Notes: generated by a model from the letters alone, not told the origin. A DNA stretch of 64,000 nucleotides from Gottfriedia acidiceleris (GCF_023115465.1 NZ_CP096034.1:2852001-2916000), one strand, 5' to 3'. Shown: positions 8,705 through 19,380, counted from the stretch's first letter. Numbers and translations are program-made.

Positions 8705-8943
8705 TTTATATAGTTCTCCTTTAATAATTAGGTAATAAATATAGTAAATCTATTTATTATCTTAACATACAAAATAAAAAAACAAGGCGTTACATTTATG
8801 AAACAATTATTTACTTTTGTGAATAGAAACTAGATTCCATTCACTTATTTACTAACATCTCCGTTAACGTTATGATTCGTTTATATTCTAAATAATTAAA
8901 AATATAGACCTATGTAAAAAATTAAAAAGAAATTAGGAGGTAA

Positions 8944-10383
<1,440 letters not shown>

Positions 10384-10393
10384 TAAAATATAT

Positions 10394-10430
10394 AAAGGAA
10401 CTTCATGTAATTTGTGAAGTTCCTTTATTC
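10394..10430 (+). terminator. Terminator of the 6-phospho-beta-glucosidase gene
   Basis: AAAGGAACTTCA (10394-10405) pairs with TGAAGTTCCTTT (10414-10425), a 12-bp perfect stem just after the stop codon. The following T-run is short. Confidence 0.8.
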
Positions 10431-10490
10431 ATATTATAAATCCGATAGATGTGTATTTAACATTCAAACATTTTTTAGACTTCTAAATCC

Positions 10491-10901
10491 TTATTCATTA
10501 TCTATTCTCACCATTATTTTACCGTCTTTATAAATTGTTAAGTAAACCGTATCACCGACTTTCAAGTCAGGGTGAGAATTTTTGTCTATTATTTCTTTGG
10601 CAGTAAATCTGTATTTCCCAGAATCATCACAAACAATTTGATACTGACTTTTATTATCTGTTTTTGGAAGTTCAAGAACTTCACAAACATTAGTTTTTAA
10701 ATTTGAATCTACGTTCATTAATTCTTCTTTATTAACTAGGGTAATTATTCTTTCAGATTCAGGAATTTTGATAATAATGGGATGTGCTTTAGCGTGATTA
10801 AAATTAATAATAGAAATAGATATGATAATTCCGAGGGCTAAAACAAAGGTACCTAAAATTACTCCTGCTGTCTTCAATTTTTCAATTTTATCTTTCTCCA
10901 A
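10491..10901 (-). CDS. Membrane-anchored protein, unknown function
   Basis: A protein with a short cytoplasmic Lys-rich N-terminus, one hydrophobic segment (about 12-33 from the chosen start) and an extracytoplasmic domain of about 100 residues. The C-terminal part (KVGDTVYLTIYKDGKIMVRI) suggests a small beta-barrel. The open frame begins at GTG 10913, but that GTG is part of the SD (GATGAGGTG). TTG at 10901, nine bases downstream, is the likelier start and gives 136 residues. The family is not recognised. Confidence 0.65.
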   Translation of the reverse strand: MEKDKIEKLKTAGVILGTFVLALGIIISISIINFNHAKAHPIIIKIPESERIITLVNKEELMNVDSNLKTNVCEVLELPKTDNKSQYQIVCDDSGKYRFTAKEIIDKNSHPDLKVGDTVYLTIYKDGKIMVRIDNE

Positions 10902-10974
10902 ATTAAAGTACACCTCATCTTTTTAGTATCTATATTCCCTAAAACTATATGAAATCCTTCTTTCAATTTTATGC

Positions 10975-11017
10975 AATAAAAAAGGCTTTTTACATCGTTA
11001 AATGTAAAAAGCCTTTA
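10975..11017 (-). terminator. Terminator of htpX
   Basis: AAAGGCTTTTTACAT (10981-10995) pairs with ATGTAAAAAGCCTTT (11002-11016), a 15-bp perfect stem with a T-run on the minus strand. It lies five bases after the htpX stop codon. Confidence 0.92.
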
Positions 11018-11021
11018 GCTT

Positions 11022-11894
11022 TTATAATGATTTTAACCGTTCAATGCGTTTTTCTAATGGTGGATGCGTTGAGAATAATCTTGCGAATTTCTCTTTTCCG
11101 CTTATTTTAAAAGCTGCAATCGATTTTTGACGATCATCAACTAATCTAATATTTCGATTTAATGATTCTAAAGCATGAATCATGTTATCTTTTCCACTTA
11201 GTTCTGCTGCATACCTGTCAGCCTTAAACTCCCTTTTTCTTGAATGCCAGAAAATTATTGGACTACTTAAAATACTAAATACGATCTCAAATACAACTGA
11301 ACAAAGAAAATAAACTACATAAGATAACTCTTCTCTTACAAAATTAGAAATAATTTTTGCCACTAAACGGGAGAAGAAAATGACAAAAGTGTTAATTATA
11401 CCTTGTAATAAAGTTGTAGTTACCATGTCTCCATTTTTTATATGGGCAATTTCGTGCGCTAAAACACCACTAATCGCTTGGCGATCCATGGTCTCAATCA
11501 TTCCACTAGAAACAGCTACTAATGATCGTCTTTTACTAGGTCCTGTAGCAAAAGCATTAACTTCAACTGAATCATATACGCCCACTTGTGGCATTTTCTT
11601 CAAACCAGCAAGTTTTGCTAATCGATAAGTCTCTTCTAGTACAAAATTAAATCGATCAACTTGTGGAGAACGAGGATCAATTATTTTTACACCCATAACC
11701 CATTTGGCCATTATCCGAGAGAATAACAATGAAATGATCGCTCCACTAAATCCTGCAATTACACTAAATGCGAGCAGTGCCCAGTATCCCCCATTACCAA
11801 TATAACGAGGTACACCTAATAATGTTGTAATCGTAGTAATTGTAATTAACACTAAAATATTAACAAAAATAAAGAAAGAAATACGTTTAAACAA
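11022..11894 (-). CDS. htpX: Membrane zinc metalloprotease HtpX
   Basis: M48B protease of 290 residues, an integral membrane quality-control peptidase that degrades misfolded membrane proteins. Two N-terminal membrane segments (about 5-27 and 38-60) are followed by the catalytic site HEIAH (147-151), with the third zinc ligand Glu222 in REFKAD. Two more hydrophobic segments lie between them (about 160-182 and 193-215). The SETHPPLEKRI-like end (FSTHPPLEKRIERL) is typical of the family. The start is TTG, six bases after GGGAGGAA. Monocistronic with its own terminator. Confidence 0.95.
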   Translation of the reverse strand: MFKRISFFIFVNILVLITITTITTLLGVPRYIGNGGYWALLAFSVIAGFSGAIISLLFSRIMAKWVMGVKIIDPRSPQVDRFNFVLEETYRLAKLAGLKKMPQVGVYDSVEVNAFATGPSKRRSLVAVSSGMIETMDRQAISGVLAHEIAHIKNGDMVTTTLLQGIINTFVIFFSRLVAKIISNFVREELSYVVYFLCSVVFEIVFSILSSPIIFWHSRKREFKADRYAAELSGKDNMIHALESLNRNIRLVDDRQKSIAAFKISGKEKFARLFSTHPPLEKRIERLKSL

Positions 11895-12473
11895 AATCGT
11901 TCCTCCCTAAATAAATACTTGAAAGACTATCATATTTAACTTTTATTCATAAATATAGAGTCTAATTTCTTATACAATTCAAGAACATAATAAATTCTTA
12001 AACTTATATTCATTCTACTATATTACTCGAAATTTGTTATATTAGATTTCTTAAATTTTATGACATAAGAAAGTTTGCTAGATTTTCCCCAGATTAAAGT
12101 AAAGATAGGATTAAGATCCCTACTGAAAATCCAATAATTTGATCTATTAAGAATTCACCCGTTTTCATTAAATGAATGATAAAAGTCCCACCAAAAATAA
12201 TGTTGATTAGTAATGATAGTTGTAGCATATATTATATATTTTTATCTTTTCACCTCCACTTCATTATACCATTTTCCTTAATTAAGTCATTCGTACTACA
12301 TTCCGTTTTTTTCGCCCTAATAATACAAACTTAAAGAACTATGAAAATTCATTAAAAATGTCATTTTCTTTAGTTATTTTAAGCATATTTAAAAAAAATG
12401 ACAAATGGACAACTTCTACAAACATAGGATTAATTGATTAAGTCTTTGAAAAAATGATTCGGGAGGGATGGTA
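11895..12473. other. Intergenic region with one possible tiny gene
   Basis: It holds the upstream regions of htpX and of the L,D-transpeptidase gene. The only coding signal found is the 44-codon hydrophobic frame at 12094-12228, described separately. Confidence 0.5.
12094..12228 (-). CDS. Possible 44-residue membrane protein (uncertain)
   Basis: The frame starts MLQLSLLINIIFGGTFIIHL, continues as a second hydrophobic stretch (IIGFSVGILILSLL) and stops. It would be a small two-segment membrane protein. A very strong SD (GGAGGTGA) lies upstream but about 23 bases from this ATG, with an in-frame TAA between them. The start may therefore be mutated or the frame a relic. Confidence 0.3.
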   Translation of the reverse strand: MLQLSLLINIIFGGTFIIHLMKTGEFLIDQIIGFSVGILILSLL

Positions 12474-13232
12474 TTGTTAAGAAAATGGCTTGCTGTTTTA
12501 ATTTTAACCTGTCTTATGTTTGTGGGTATTGGTATTAAACCTAGCCAGGCAGCTACATCTCAATTCATTATAATTAATAAATCAACAAATCAACTAGCTT
12601 ACTATGAAAATGGTAAACTCTACAAAGTTTTTAAAGTAGCCACTGGTAAAAGTCCAACTCTGACGCCAGAAGGTAAGTTTAAAATTGTAAATAAGATTGT
12701 GAATAGACCTTACTATACAGGTCATATTCCTGGCGGTGATCCAAGGAATCCACTCGGAAACCGTTGGCTTGGATTAAATGCTCGTGGTACATGGGGAACT
12801 ACATATGCTATCCACGGTAACAATAACCCAAGTTCGATTGGAAAATACGTCAGCCATGGCTGTGTTAGAATGTATGATAATGAAGTAGAATGGCTTTTTG
12901 ATAGAGTAAAATTGAGCACACCTGTTGTCATTACAACTTCAAGTAAATCATTTGACTCAATAGCAAATGCAAATGGTTACAAAGTAACAAGTAGTAGTGG
13001 TGGTTCAAATGCTGTTATCCCAACTGGAACTGTTTTAAAAAAGGGAAATCGTGGAGCTACAGTTAAAAAGCTTCAACAAAAGCTTACAGCACTCGGCTAT
13101 AATACAAAAGGTGTCGATGGCATATTTGGAAACAATACAGACCAAGCCGTGCGCAAATTTCAAAAAGACCGGCATTTAAAAGTGGACGGAATTGTAGGAC
13201 CTGCCACGATTAAAGCACTTGGCGGTTTATAA
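12474..13232 (+). CDS. Secreted L,D-transpeptidase (YkuD fold) with peptidoglycan-binding domain
   Basis: Cell-wall enzyme that would form 3-3 cross-links or attach to peptidoglycan. It has a signal peptide ending near QAA (about 26), a YkuD catalytic domain (about 29-155) with AIHG and the active-site SHGCVRM (catalytic Cys130, counted from the chosen start), a Ser/Gly linker, and a C-terminal PG_binding_1 repeat (about 183-250; LKKGNRGATVKKLQQKLTAL). The ATG at 12468 directly abuts the SD GGGAGGG. TTG at 12474, six bases away, is the better start. It ends in a strong terminator. Confidence 0.92.
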   Translation: MLRKWLAVLILTCLMFVGIGIKPSQAATSQFIIINKSTNQLAYYENGKLYKVFKVATGKSPTLTPEGKFKIVNKIVNRPYYTGHIPGGDPRNPLGNRWLGLNARGTWGTTYAIHGNNNPSSIGKYVSHGCVRMYDNEVEWLFDRVKLSTPVVITTSSKSFDSIANANGYKVTSSSGGSNAVIPTGTVLKKGNRGATVKKLQQKLTALGYNTKGVDGIFGNNTDQAVRKFQKDRHLKVDGIVGPATIKALGGL

Positions 13233-13243
13233 GTACGACTATT

Positions 13244-13270
13244 ATAGAGGATCTTCCTCTATTTTTTTAT
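13244..13270 (+). terminator. Terminator of the L,D-transpeptidase gene
   Basis: ATAGAGGA (13244-13251) pairs with TCCTCTAT (13255-13262) across a 3-nt loop, followed by seven Ts. Confidence 0.9.
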
Positions 13271-13370
13271 ATTCTAGTAATCTTTTTACTTTATTTATTT
13301 TTAACTTATAAAATTAGAATAAATTTTGGTTCTAAATTTACTATTGTATTAAGTAGTACAAATTAGGATA

Positions 13371-13401
13371 AAAAAAGGTCTTCTACTGAAAGAAGACCTT
13401 T
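13371..13401 (-). terminator. Minus-strand terminator after a decayed gene
   Basis: AAAGGTCTTCT (13374-13384) pairs perfectly with AGAAGACCTTT (13391-13401). On the minus strand seven Ts follow. It lies just below the decayed coding stretch 13416-13690, which supports a former gene there. Confidence 0.8.
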
Positions 13402-13415
13402 AATAATCACCAATA

Positions 13416-13690
13416 TTAAATTGTAGTTGAAATAAATACCGTATAGATTGCACTTTGTGTATTTTGAGGTGTTATATATAATGAAATAGAGTTAGTTCTT
13501 GAGACTGGATTTCCTGGAATTGTACTTTTATTTTATTGGAAGTGAAAAAATGTTTACATATTATTCTATGCTCATAGTAGGATTGTTTTGATCTTTATGC
13601 CAATGTATATTAATCGAGAATACTCGTTGGTAAATATAAGTAAAAGACGTCAACAGCTACTGTCACATGGACTCCTTTTTCATATACTCC
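13416..13690 (-). pseudogene. Decayed coding region of unknown family
   Basis: Three protein-like stretches follow each other on the minus strand in different frames: GVYEKGVHVTVAVDVFYLYL, INIHWHKDQNNPTMSIE and TIPGNPVSRTNSISLYITPQ (continuing to STTI and a stop). Each is broken by stops. The last stretch ends 15 bases before a strong minus-strand terminator. The family is not recognised; the Thr/Ser-rich end would suit a surface or spore protein, but this is a guess. Confidence 0.4.
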
Positions 13691-13838
13691 ACCCTTTTTT
13701 ACTATTTAATAGAAGGCATTTGATATACAAAAATTAATAGATAATCTATATTTATTCTCGATTATCAAAATCTAGTAATTTATTAACAATTTCTTTTTTC
13801 ATCATCTTAGGTATAAATTGAACCAAGGAATGTTTGAA

Positions 13839-14831
13839 ATGGCACGTGTTTTATTTATTAATGGAGGCTCATAAGGGCATATCAATCCTACTGTAGGAGT
13901 TGTAGAAGAGCTTATGTCACGTGGTGAAGAGGTTAGCTACTTTTCGATAGAGTCTTTTCGAGATCGAATTGAAAAGACTGGAGCTACATTGCGGACATTT
14001 GATGAACAAAAATTTATTAAAGCCTTTCTCTCAGGTGGTCGAACTCGCTTACTAGAACGAATCAATGGTCTATTATATACAGCAGAAGTCGATATACCTA
14101 GTGTTTTTGAACAGATTAAAGGAGAGCATTTCGTTTAATATCATACACGATTCAATGTTTAGTTGTGGACGTTTACTTGCTCAAATTCTTAATCTTACCG
14201 CAATCAGTTTTTGTACCTTCTTTTGCAAAGACAAAAGAAACATTAGATAAAATGTTGGATAAGCAGTCAAAGAATTTTCCTGAAGATCATTAAACCGATT
14301 AATGATGAATTTAAAAATCTGTCATTAAAAATTAAGAAAAAATATGGTATAGAGATCAATTCATATTATGAAGTTTTTTGTAATCCTGCCCCATTAACAA
14401 TCGTATATACAACTAGAGAGTTTCAACCTGATGGGGAAGTCTTTAATCATACATATAAATTTGTCGGCCCATCTATCGGTTCTCCAATACATCAGGATTC
14501 CTTTGACCTTTCTACTATAAATAGTCCTATAAATATTTCTCTTGGAACTGTTTTTAACCGCTCAATTGATTTTTATAAGTTATGTTTTGAAGCATTTGGA
14601 AATAGTGAACACTCAGTCGTAATATCAATTGGTAAACAAACCCATCTAGATATTTAGGGATTATTCCTTTAAACTTACACAAAATTTAACACCAATTCAA
14701 CACCTGAAGCCGCGGAAAATGTGTTAAATAATAACACGTCTTTTAATAAAGCATATCACCAAGCTGTTAATAAGATTTTCCAATTTTATAAAAAGTTAAG
14801 TAACACCTTCTCATCTCTATCCTTTTTTTAA
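13839..14831 (+). pseudogene. Decayed macrolide-family glycosyltransferase (YjiC type)
   Basis: The start MARVLFINGGS is followed by TAA in place of the next codon, then GHINPTVGVVEELMSRGEEV continues in the same frame to 14138. Later pieces lie in other frames: KTKETLDKMLDKQSK, IVYTTREFQPDGEVFNHTYK, FVGPSIGSP, ISLGTVFNRSIDFYKLCFEA and VVISIGKQTHLDI, then AAENVLNNNTSFNKAYHQAV up to a stop at 14831. These match, in order, the GT1 enzymes that glucosylate macrolides and flavonoids. Several stops and frameshifts are present. The donor-binding segment that normally carries HGGMNS is missing between VVISIGKQ and the C-terminal helix. Confidence 0.85.
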
Positions 14832-14852
14832 CTAGTCTTCTTAAGAGTAAAA

Positions 14853-14884
14853 TGAGAGCCGGTGTTCGGCTCTTATTTTTTTAT
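14853..14884 (+). terminator. Terminator of the decayed glycosyltransferase gene
   Basis: AGAGCCG (14855-14861) pairs with CGGCTCT (14867-14873), followed by TATTTTTTTATT. Confidence 0.88.
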
Positions 14885-15033
14885 TCAACAATAAATTGAT
14901 ACTGATCCATAACCAATTATAGACTGGCATTGATGCTCTAGTTTTATAGAAATAATTCTAAAATAACTGTTTTAATTTTATACAAATTGGGAATGTATAA
15001 CTAGTATTGATTAAAATTAAGGAGATCTTTTAA

Positions 15034-16431
15034 ATGGATAATAAACATTCGATAAAGCAGGCAGTACTTGACAAAAAAAGGGATAATCTTGAAAAGGGAA
15101 AAATATCTAAACTTTCTTGGTGGCAGCTTTCTTTGATCGGAATTGGATCGATCATTGGGGCAGGTTTCTTTTTAGGTACTGGTTTATCGATCCAAATAGC
15201 AGGTCCAGCAATATTACTAAATTACATAATTGGGGGAATCACCGCCTTTTTTGTATTTAGTGCACTTGCGGAAATGACAGTAGCCGACCCAGAGCCAGGC
15301 TCTTTTAGAACGTACGCGAAAAAAGCATTTGGTAACTCGATGGGATTTGTATCTGGTTGGATGTATTGGTTATCTGGTGTATTTATAATCTCCAGTGAAG
15401 CTGTAGCACTTGGAACCTTTGCTAAATTTTGGTTTCCGAATGTTCCTCTTTGGATTTTTACAGTTTTCTTTGTCATTATTGCATTCGCTATTAATCTTTT
15501 AGGAGTCAAAAATTTTGGGAAAATAGAATCGATTTTCGCCATAATAAAATTATCTACTTTAGTTATCTTTATTTTATTTGGGATATTATTAATATCCCAA
15601 ATTATTACCCCAGAATCTACTTCAGTTAAAGGTTTAAACAGCATTCACCCATTTTTAGCAACCGGAATGAAAGGAATGTGGTCAGCTTTAATATTTGTAT
15701 TTTTTTCTTTTGGAGGCATAGAAATAATTGGAATCGCTTCATCTGAATTGAAAAATAGAGAAGAAATTCCAAAAGCGGGAATCGGAATGCTCATTGCACT
15801 AGTTGCTGTGTATATTTCATCTATTTTCTTTGTACTAATGATGGTACCTTGGTCAAAAATTAACGCATCAAAAAGTCCCTTCGTTTCAGCTTTATCGATT
15901 TTTCATTTTCCTTATATCGATTCCTTTTTCAACTTAATTATTATTAGTGCTGCTTTATCAACGATGGTGGGGTCTCTTTTCTCAGTTACTAACATTATGG
16001 TTTCTTTAGCGGAAGATGATGAGGCCCCAAGGAGAATAGCAAACAGGGACAAGCGAGGAACTGCTTTAAAAGCATTATTTCTAACGGGGTTTGCAGTAGC
16101 TATTTCTTTAATATTATCTTTTATTCTACCGGGAAAAATATATGAATATATAACTACCGCAGCAGGCGTTATGATGATTTTGAATTGGACAACAATCTTA
16201 TCATCACAAATTAAACTAAGAAAAGAAAGAGTTAATAATGATCATTTTAAAATGTTCGGTTACCCCTTCACTTCTTACTTAGGCATTCTATTAATACTAG
16301 TTGGAGTCTCAGGCGGATTAGTTCATGCAACTCAAAGAATGGGAGTCTTTATTAGTTTAGGTTTAATTCTCATTATCTTCATCAGTTACTTTTTTATTTT
16401 CAAAAATGGAAAAAAGTCATATCAAAATTAA
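15034..16431 (+). CDS. APC-superfamily amino acid permease
   Basis: Integral membrane transporter of 465 residues with about 12 hydrophobic segments. The first carries the APC substrate-binding loop GIGSIIGAGFFLGTG (about residues 35-49), where the unwound helix contacts the amino and carboxyl groups of the substrate. The consensus after helix 2 (ALAEMTVADPEPGSF) is also present. The substrate is not predictable. The start is ATG about nine bases after AAGGAG, with its own terminator. It is unrelated in sequence detail to the SteT-like transporter at 37211-38551. Confidence 0.9.
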   Translation: MDNKHSIKQAVLDKKRDNLEKGKISKLSWWQLSLIGIGSIIGAGFFLGTGLSIQIAGPAILLNYIIGGITAFFVFSALAEMTVADPEPGSFRTYAKKAFGNSMGFVSGWMYWLSGVFIISSEAVALGTFAKFWFPNVPLWIFTVFFVIIAFAINLLGVKNFGKIESIFAIIKLSTLVIFILFGILLISQIITPESTSVKGLNSIHPFLATGMKGMWSALIFVFFSFGGIEIIGIASSELKNREEIPKAGIGMLIALVAVYISSIFFVLMMVPWSKINASKSPFVSALSIFHFPYIDSFFNLIIISAALSTMVGSLFSVTNIMVSLAEDDEAPRRIANRDKRGTALKALFLTGFAVAISLILSFILPGKIYEYITTAAGVMMILNWTTILSSQIKLRKERVNNDHFKMFGYPFTSYLGILLILVGVSGGLVHATQRMGVFISLGLILIIFISYFFIFKNGKKSYQN

Positions 16432-16433
16432 AG

Positions 16434-16471
16434 AAAAAGCTGAATCGAGATAATGATTCAGCTTTTTTTTT
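16434..16471 (+). terminator. Terminator of the amino acid permease gene
   Basis: AAAAGCTGAATC (16435-16446) pairs with GATTCAGCTTTT (16455-16466), a 12-bp stem ending in nine Ts. It also points usefully at the convergent gene at 16500. Confidence 0.92.
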
Positions 16472-16499
16472 GAAAATTTCAAAAAAATAATGTGATACT

Positions 16500-17207
16500 T
16501 TAACACCTTACATGTTTTCGTTTAAATCCTAATAAACCTTTTTCTAAATCTTTTTGAATTTTTTCAGAACAAAGTAAAATGGTGCTTTTTTTCTTGTCCT
16601 TTTTCATTTCGACTGGTCCAATTGCTTTTGCAGTTTCAACAGCTTTTTCATGTTGAGGTACATATGAAATTGCTACTGTATATACAAAATTATTCATCGC
16701 AGATTTTGTTCGTTCTGGAGATTCATGGATTGTATCTCTCACCTGGTCAAGCAGTTTTGAAATCTTGATTGCATCAAATTCAGTATCCGAGCGATTCCCT
16801 AAAAGCCAACAATAACAGCTCCAACCAGCTGACATTTTAAGTTCATCTCCGCTTGCAATCCATTTATCGGCTACCTCTTGCGCAATATCAGCTTCAGCTA
16901 AAGTAACTGCAACTACATAGTCTGAAAGCATATAGAAATAAGCTCCATCAATCCAACTTTCAAAGTCTTCTTCAGTCATTTTCAAAGGCTCTGCAATAAT
17001 ACCCGCAAAATACATCGCATCGTAATTACCTGTTGCATATAATTGATTCGCTAATTGTTGATCAAAATTAATTTTTTTAGCAATCGGCTTCATTGCGCCT
17101 GTTGCCACTCCAAATAGTGGTTCATGTGCCCCGTTACTTATGTATGTCTTTTTTGTCCTTTCCTTACCAAGTGCTTCTAGCTCCTGCATAACAGCTTCCA
17201 ATTCCAC
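16500..17207 (-). CDS. DNA alkylation repair-like (AlkD/HEAT-repeat) protein
   Basis: All-helical protein of 235 residues that resembles the DNA_alkylation family of HEAT-repeat proteins, which includes the AlkC/AlkD glycosylases that remove 3- and 7-alkylpurines. Segments such as YDAMYFAGIIAEP and WIASGDELKMSAGWSCYCWLL match that pattern. Several members of this family lack the key catalytic Asp/Trp residues and their activity is unproven, so the repair role is inferred. The start is GTG nine bases after AAAGGGAG. It is monocistronic and convergent with the permease. Confidence 0.75.
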   Translation of the reverse strand: MELEAVMQELEALGKERTKKTYISNGAHEPLFGVATGAMKPIAKKINFDQQLANQLYATGNYDAMYFAGIIAEPLKMTEEDFESWIDGAYFYMLSDYVVAVTLAEADIAQEVADKWIASGDELKMSAGWSCYCWLLGNRSDTEFDAIKISKLLDQVRDTIHESPERTKSAMNNFVYTVAISYVPQHEKAVETAKAIGPVEMKKDKKKSTILLCSEKIQKDLEKGLLGFKRKHVRC

Positions 17208-17434
17208 TGTTTTACACTCCCTTTCTTCACATTCCCACTACATTGTTTCCTTTTTTGAAAAATTTTTTAAGAAATACTAAAATAGTACACAATATTAATC
17301 TAACATTTATACTTTTTAGACCACTACAATATTATATCATTTCTGCTACTACTAATTGTCCAACCAATTCTTCCCTATAACATCAAAAAAATAAGCTGCC
17401 AACACAACTCATTTACTAAAACATTATTTAATCA

Positions 17435-17863
17435 TTACAAATCTATGTATTTTATTATAGTTTTTATTGATTTTGCATTCTCAATCCCAACGCTTCGATA
17501 TCCATTAAATCCATTAATTTTTATGATAGCACCACTTTTTGTGAACCAAAGTAATGAACTATATTCAACTGTTTTATCTAATGGACTTCTGAATGATAAC
17601 TGAACATCATATTTAGCTAAATCAACAATTGGTTTTTCTATTTTTTTACTAAATAAAAATATTTCTTCTAATTGATTTAATTTTGCTTGTTTTTCTACTT
17701 TTACTGGTTTAAATTTGATTACATTTTCCCCAAAATTTGTGTAGTTATATCCAATCCATATTTCATTTTTTCCTTTGGTATACTTCATTTTTTCAAAATA
17801 AAATCCACCTAAGCATAAAGCTAGGATTGCTACGCATATCAAAAATATATATGGCTTTCTCAA
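17435..17863 (-). CDS. Membrane-anchored protein, unknown function
   Basis: A protein of 142 residues with an N-terminal hydrophobic anchor (about 5-23; PYIFLICVAILALCLGGFYF) and an extracytoplasmic mixed alpha/beta domain. The open frame runs further upstream, but TTG at 17863 (LRKPYIF) lies five bases after GGAGGGG and the longer start has no SD. The family is not recognised. Small Bacillus genes of this kind are often lineage-specific. Confidence 0.6.
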   Translation of the reverse strand: MRKPYIFLICVAILALCLGGFYFEKMKYTKGKNEIWIGYNYTNFGENVIKFKPVKVEKQAKLNQLEEIFLFSKKIEKPIVDLAKYDVQLSFRSPLDKTVEYSSLLWFTKSGAIIKINGFNGYRSVGIENAKSIKTIIKYIDL

Positions 17864-18062
17864 TTTGGCCCCTCCGTAAAAAAGATCCGCTTTCCAATAT
17901 GATATAACCATATTTTACCATTTTTAGAAGTAGTTTAATATAAAAAACATTTCAAGTTTCATCTATTTCACATATTTTACTAGTTGTATTTGATGACTAG
18001 ATTTTCCTGGGTTGCACATAATTAATTTAAGTTTTTTCCTTTATAGTGGGTTTATTAAGTAA

Positions 18063-18093
18063 AGCAAAAACTCGCTATACTATTTAGCGAGTT
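18063..18093 (-). terminator. Terminator of the lipoprotein gene
   Basis: AACTCGCTA (18069-18077) pairs with TAGCGAGTT (18085-18093). On the minus strand five Ts follow. It lies 44 bases after the stop codon. Confidence 0.85.
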
Positions 18094-18136
18094 AATTTTT
18101 GTATATAAATATAGGTGTATATGAGAATTTAAAACA

Positions 18137-18844
18137 TTACTTTGGTATAAATTTTCCAATCTCATTTGACAAAATTGAAGTGTCCCACGGATACCAGTAG
18201 TAGTTAGCACCGTCAAATTCAATCGTATACTTAAAAGCGATTGGTTCATCTGTATACAATACAATTTCATAGTGAATAGAATCTGTCTGATCATTATTTG
18301 GTTGAAAATTTGAATCTTCCTTACTATTCTTTAAGATATCCAGAAAGTTAACTATTTTTTCTTTGTGTTTAATCTCTGATATCTTTTTCCTGTTAGGTGA
18401 ATAAGATTGGTAGATTTCAATCAGATCTACTTTTTCGATTGGTACGTCTTTAAAATACCACTTATAATCAGTTGTTCCTTTTGCATAATAGATTCTATAT
18501 CCATTTATTGCAGTTTTGTCTCTTAAGGCAATTAATTCAGGATTACCCTTGATTGTATAAATTTCTGTTCCTTTCTCATGGAATGCAGCATCTCCATCTT
18601 TTATTTTATAACTGGGATTTGTAACATGATCTGCTACCCTGAATTTTACTTCCCCTACTTTTTCATCAATAAATTCTTCATTAGCTAAAATTCCTGATTG
18701 TATGCCATTGTACTCAACCCCGTTCCACCTAACAAAGTCTACCCAATCTATAATTGATTGACTTTCTGAATGGGTGAAACGACAAGCGACAAGTAGTAAA
18801 GGCAATATGATAAACGATAGTTTGAACAGACTAACTCTTTTCAT
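18137..18844 (-). CDS. Putative lipoprotein, unknown function
   Basis: A 235-residue protein with a lipoprotein signal: MKR, a hydrophobic core and the lipobox LLVAC, giving a lipidated Cys21. The mature domain has alternating strands and several Trp/Tyr clusters near the end (YYWYPWD). No known domain was recognised. The start is ATG six bases after GGGGGA, and a terminator follows. It is attached to the outer face of the membrane. Confidence 0.75.
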   Translation of the reverse strand: MKRVSLFKLSFIILPLLLVACRFTHSESQSIIDWVDFVRWNGVEYNGIQSGILANEEFIDEKVGEVKFRVADHVTNPSYKIKDGDAAFHEKGTEIYTIKGNPELIALRDKTAINGYRIYYAKGTTDYKWYFKDVPIEKVDLIEIYQSYSPNRKKISEIKHKEKIVNFLDILKNSKEDSNFQPNNDQTDSIHYEIVLYTDEPIAFKYTIEFDGANYYWYPWDTSILSNEIGKFIPK

Positions 18845-18870
18845 TAAATCCCCCTAAATAATTGTCTATT

Positions 18871-19038
18871 TTACATAGTATTTGAATTTAATAGGTTTGA
18901 TGCTTGATGTCCAGTAAATCCTTGTCCTTTTCCAATGAAATTCCATAGATCATTTAAGCACGCATTAACAAATAGATTATATCGATTAATTCGAACTCCT
19001 CTTAATTTCCTAAAGTGAATTAATATGAAAACGATCTC
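18871..19038 (-). pseudogene. Possible gene fragment (C-terminal relic)
   Basis: A 55-codon open stretch without a start codon or SD encodes RKLRGVRINRYNLFVNACLN, then LWNFIGKGQGFTGHQASNLL and a stop. The composition is protein-like, but the family was not recognised. It may be the remnant 3' end of a lost gene, or chance. Confidence 0.25.
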
Positions 19039-19138
19039 TTATTTACCGTGACAAACGCACATTTTTTATAAAAAGTTGTCTTTGAAAGCACTTACATTTT
19101 ACTTGCACATAAAATATATTGAATGGAGGGATGAATGA

Positions 19139-19321
19139 ATGGAAAGAATTTTTTTAATGTTAGCTAGTATTATTGCTGGTTTCGCTTTAATCAAAATGCC
19201 TTTAGCAGGCACATTCTTATCAAGTGTAGAGCCATTAACAGATTTAATTGGTATTTTAGCTATTTTAATTTTCTCCCTTTTCCTAATTTACAAAGGGTTT
19301 ATGAGTCTTATCGGTAAGTAG
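19139..19321 (+). CDS. Small two-helix membrane protein, 60 aa
   Basis: MERIFLMLASIIAGFALIKM forms the first hydrophobic segment and a second covers about 36-57. SD GGAGGG lies eight bases before the ATG and a strong terminator follows, so it is very likely expressed. The function is unknown. Confidence 0.7.
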   Translation: MERIFLMLASIIAGFALIKMPLAGTFLSSVEPLTDLIGILAILIFSLFLIYKGFMSLIGK

Positions 19322-19380
19322 AAAGTATATTAGGTTTAGGCATCTTATTGAAATATACTAACGATCCAAATTATTAAATA

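Noticed and set aside
8862-8869. CGTTAACG as a cre site for the 6-phospho-beta-glucosidase gene
   Set aside because: Only 11 of 14 consensus positions match on either strand; kept only as a possible RpiR operator.
15222-15644. Long minus-strand frame of 140 codons
   Set aside because: It is the shadow of the amino acid permease gene, with no SD and low-complexity composition.
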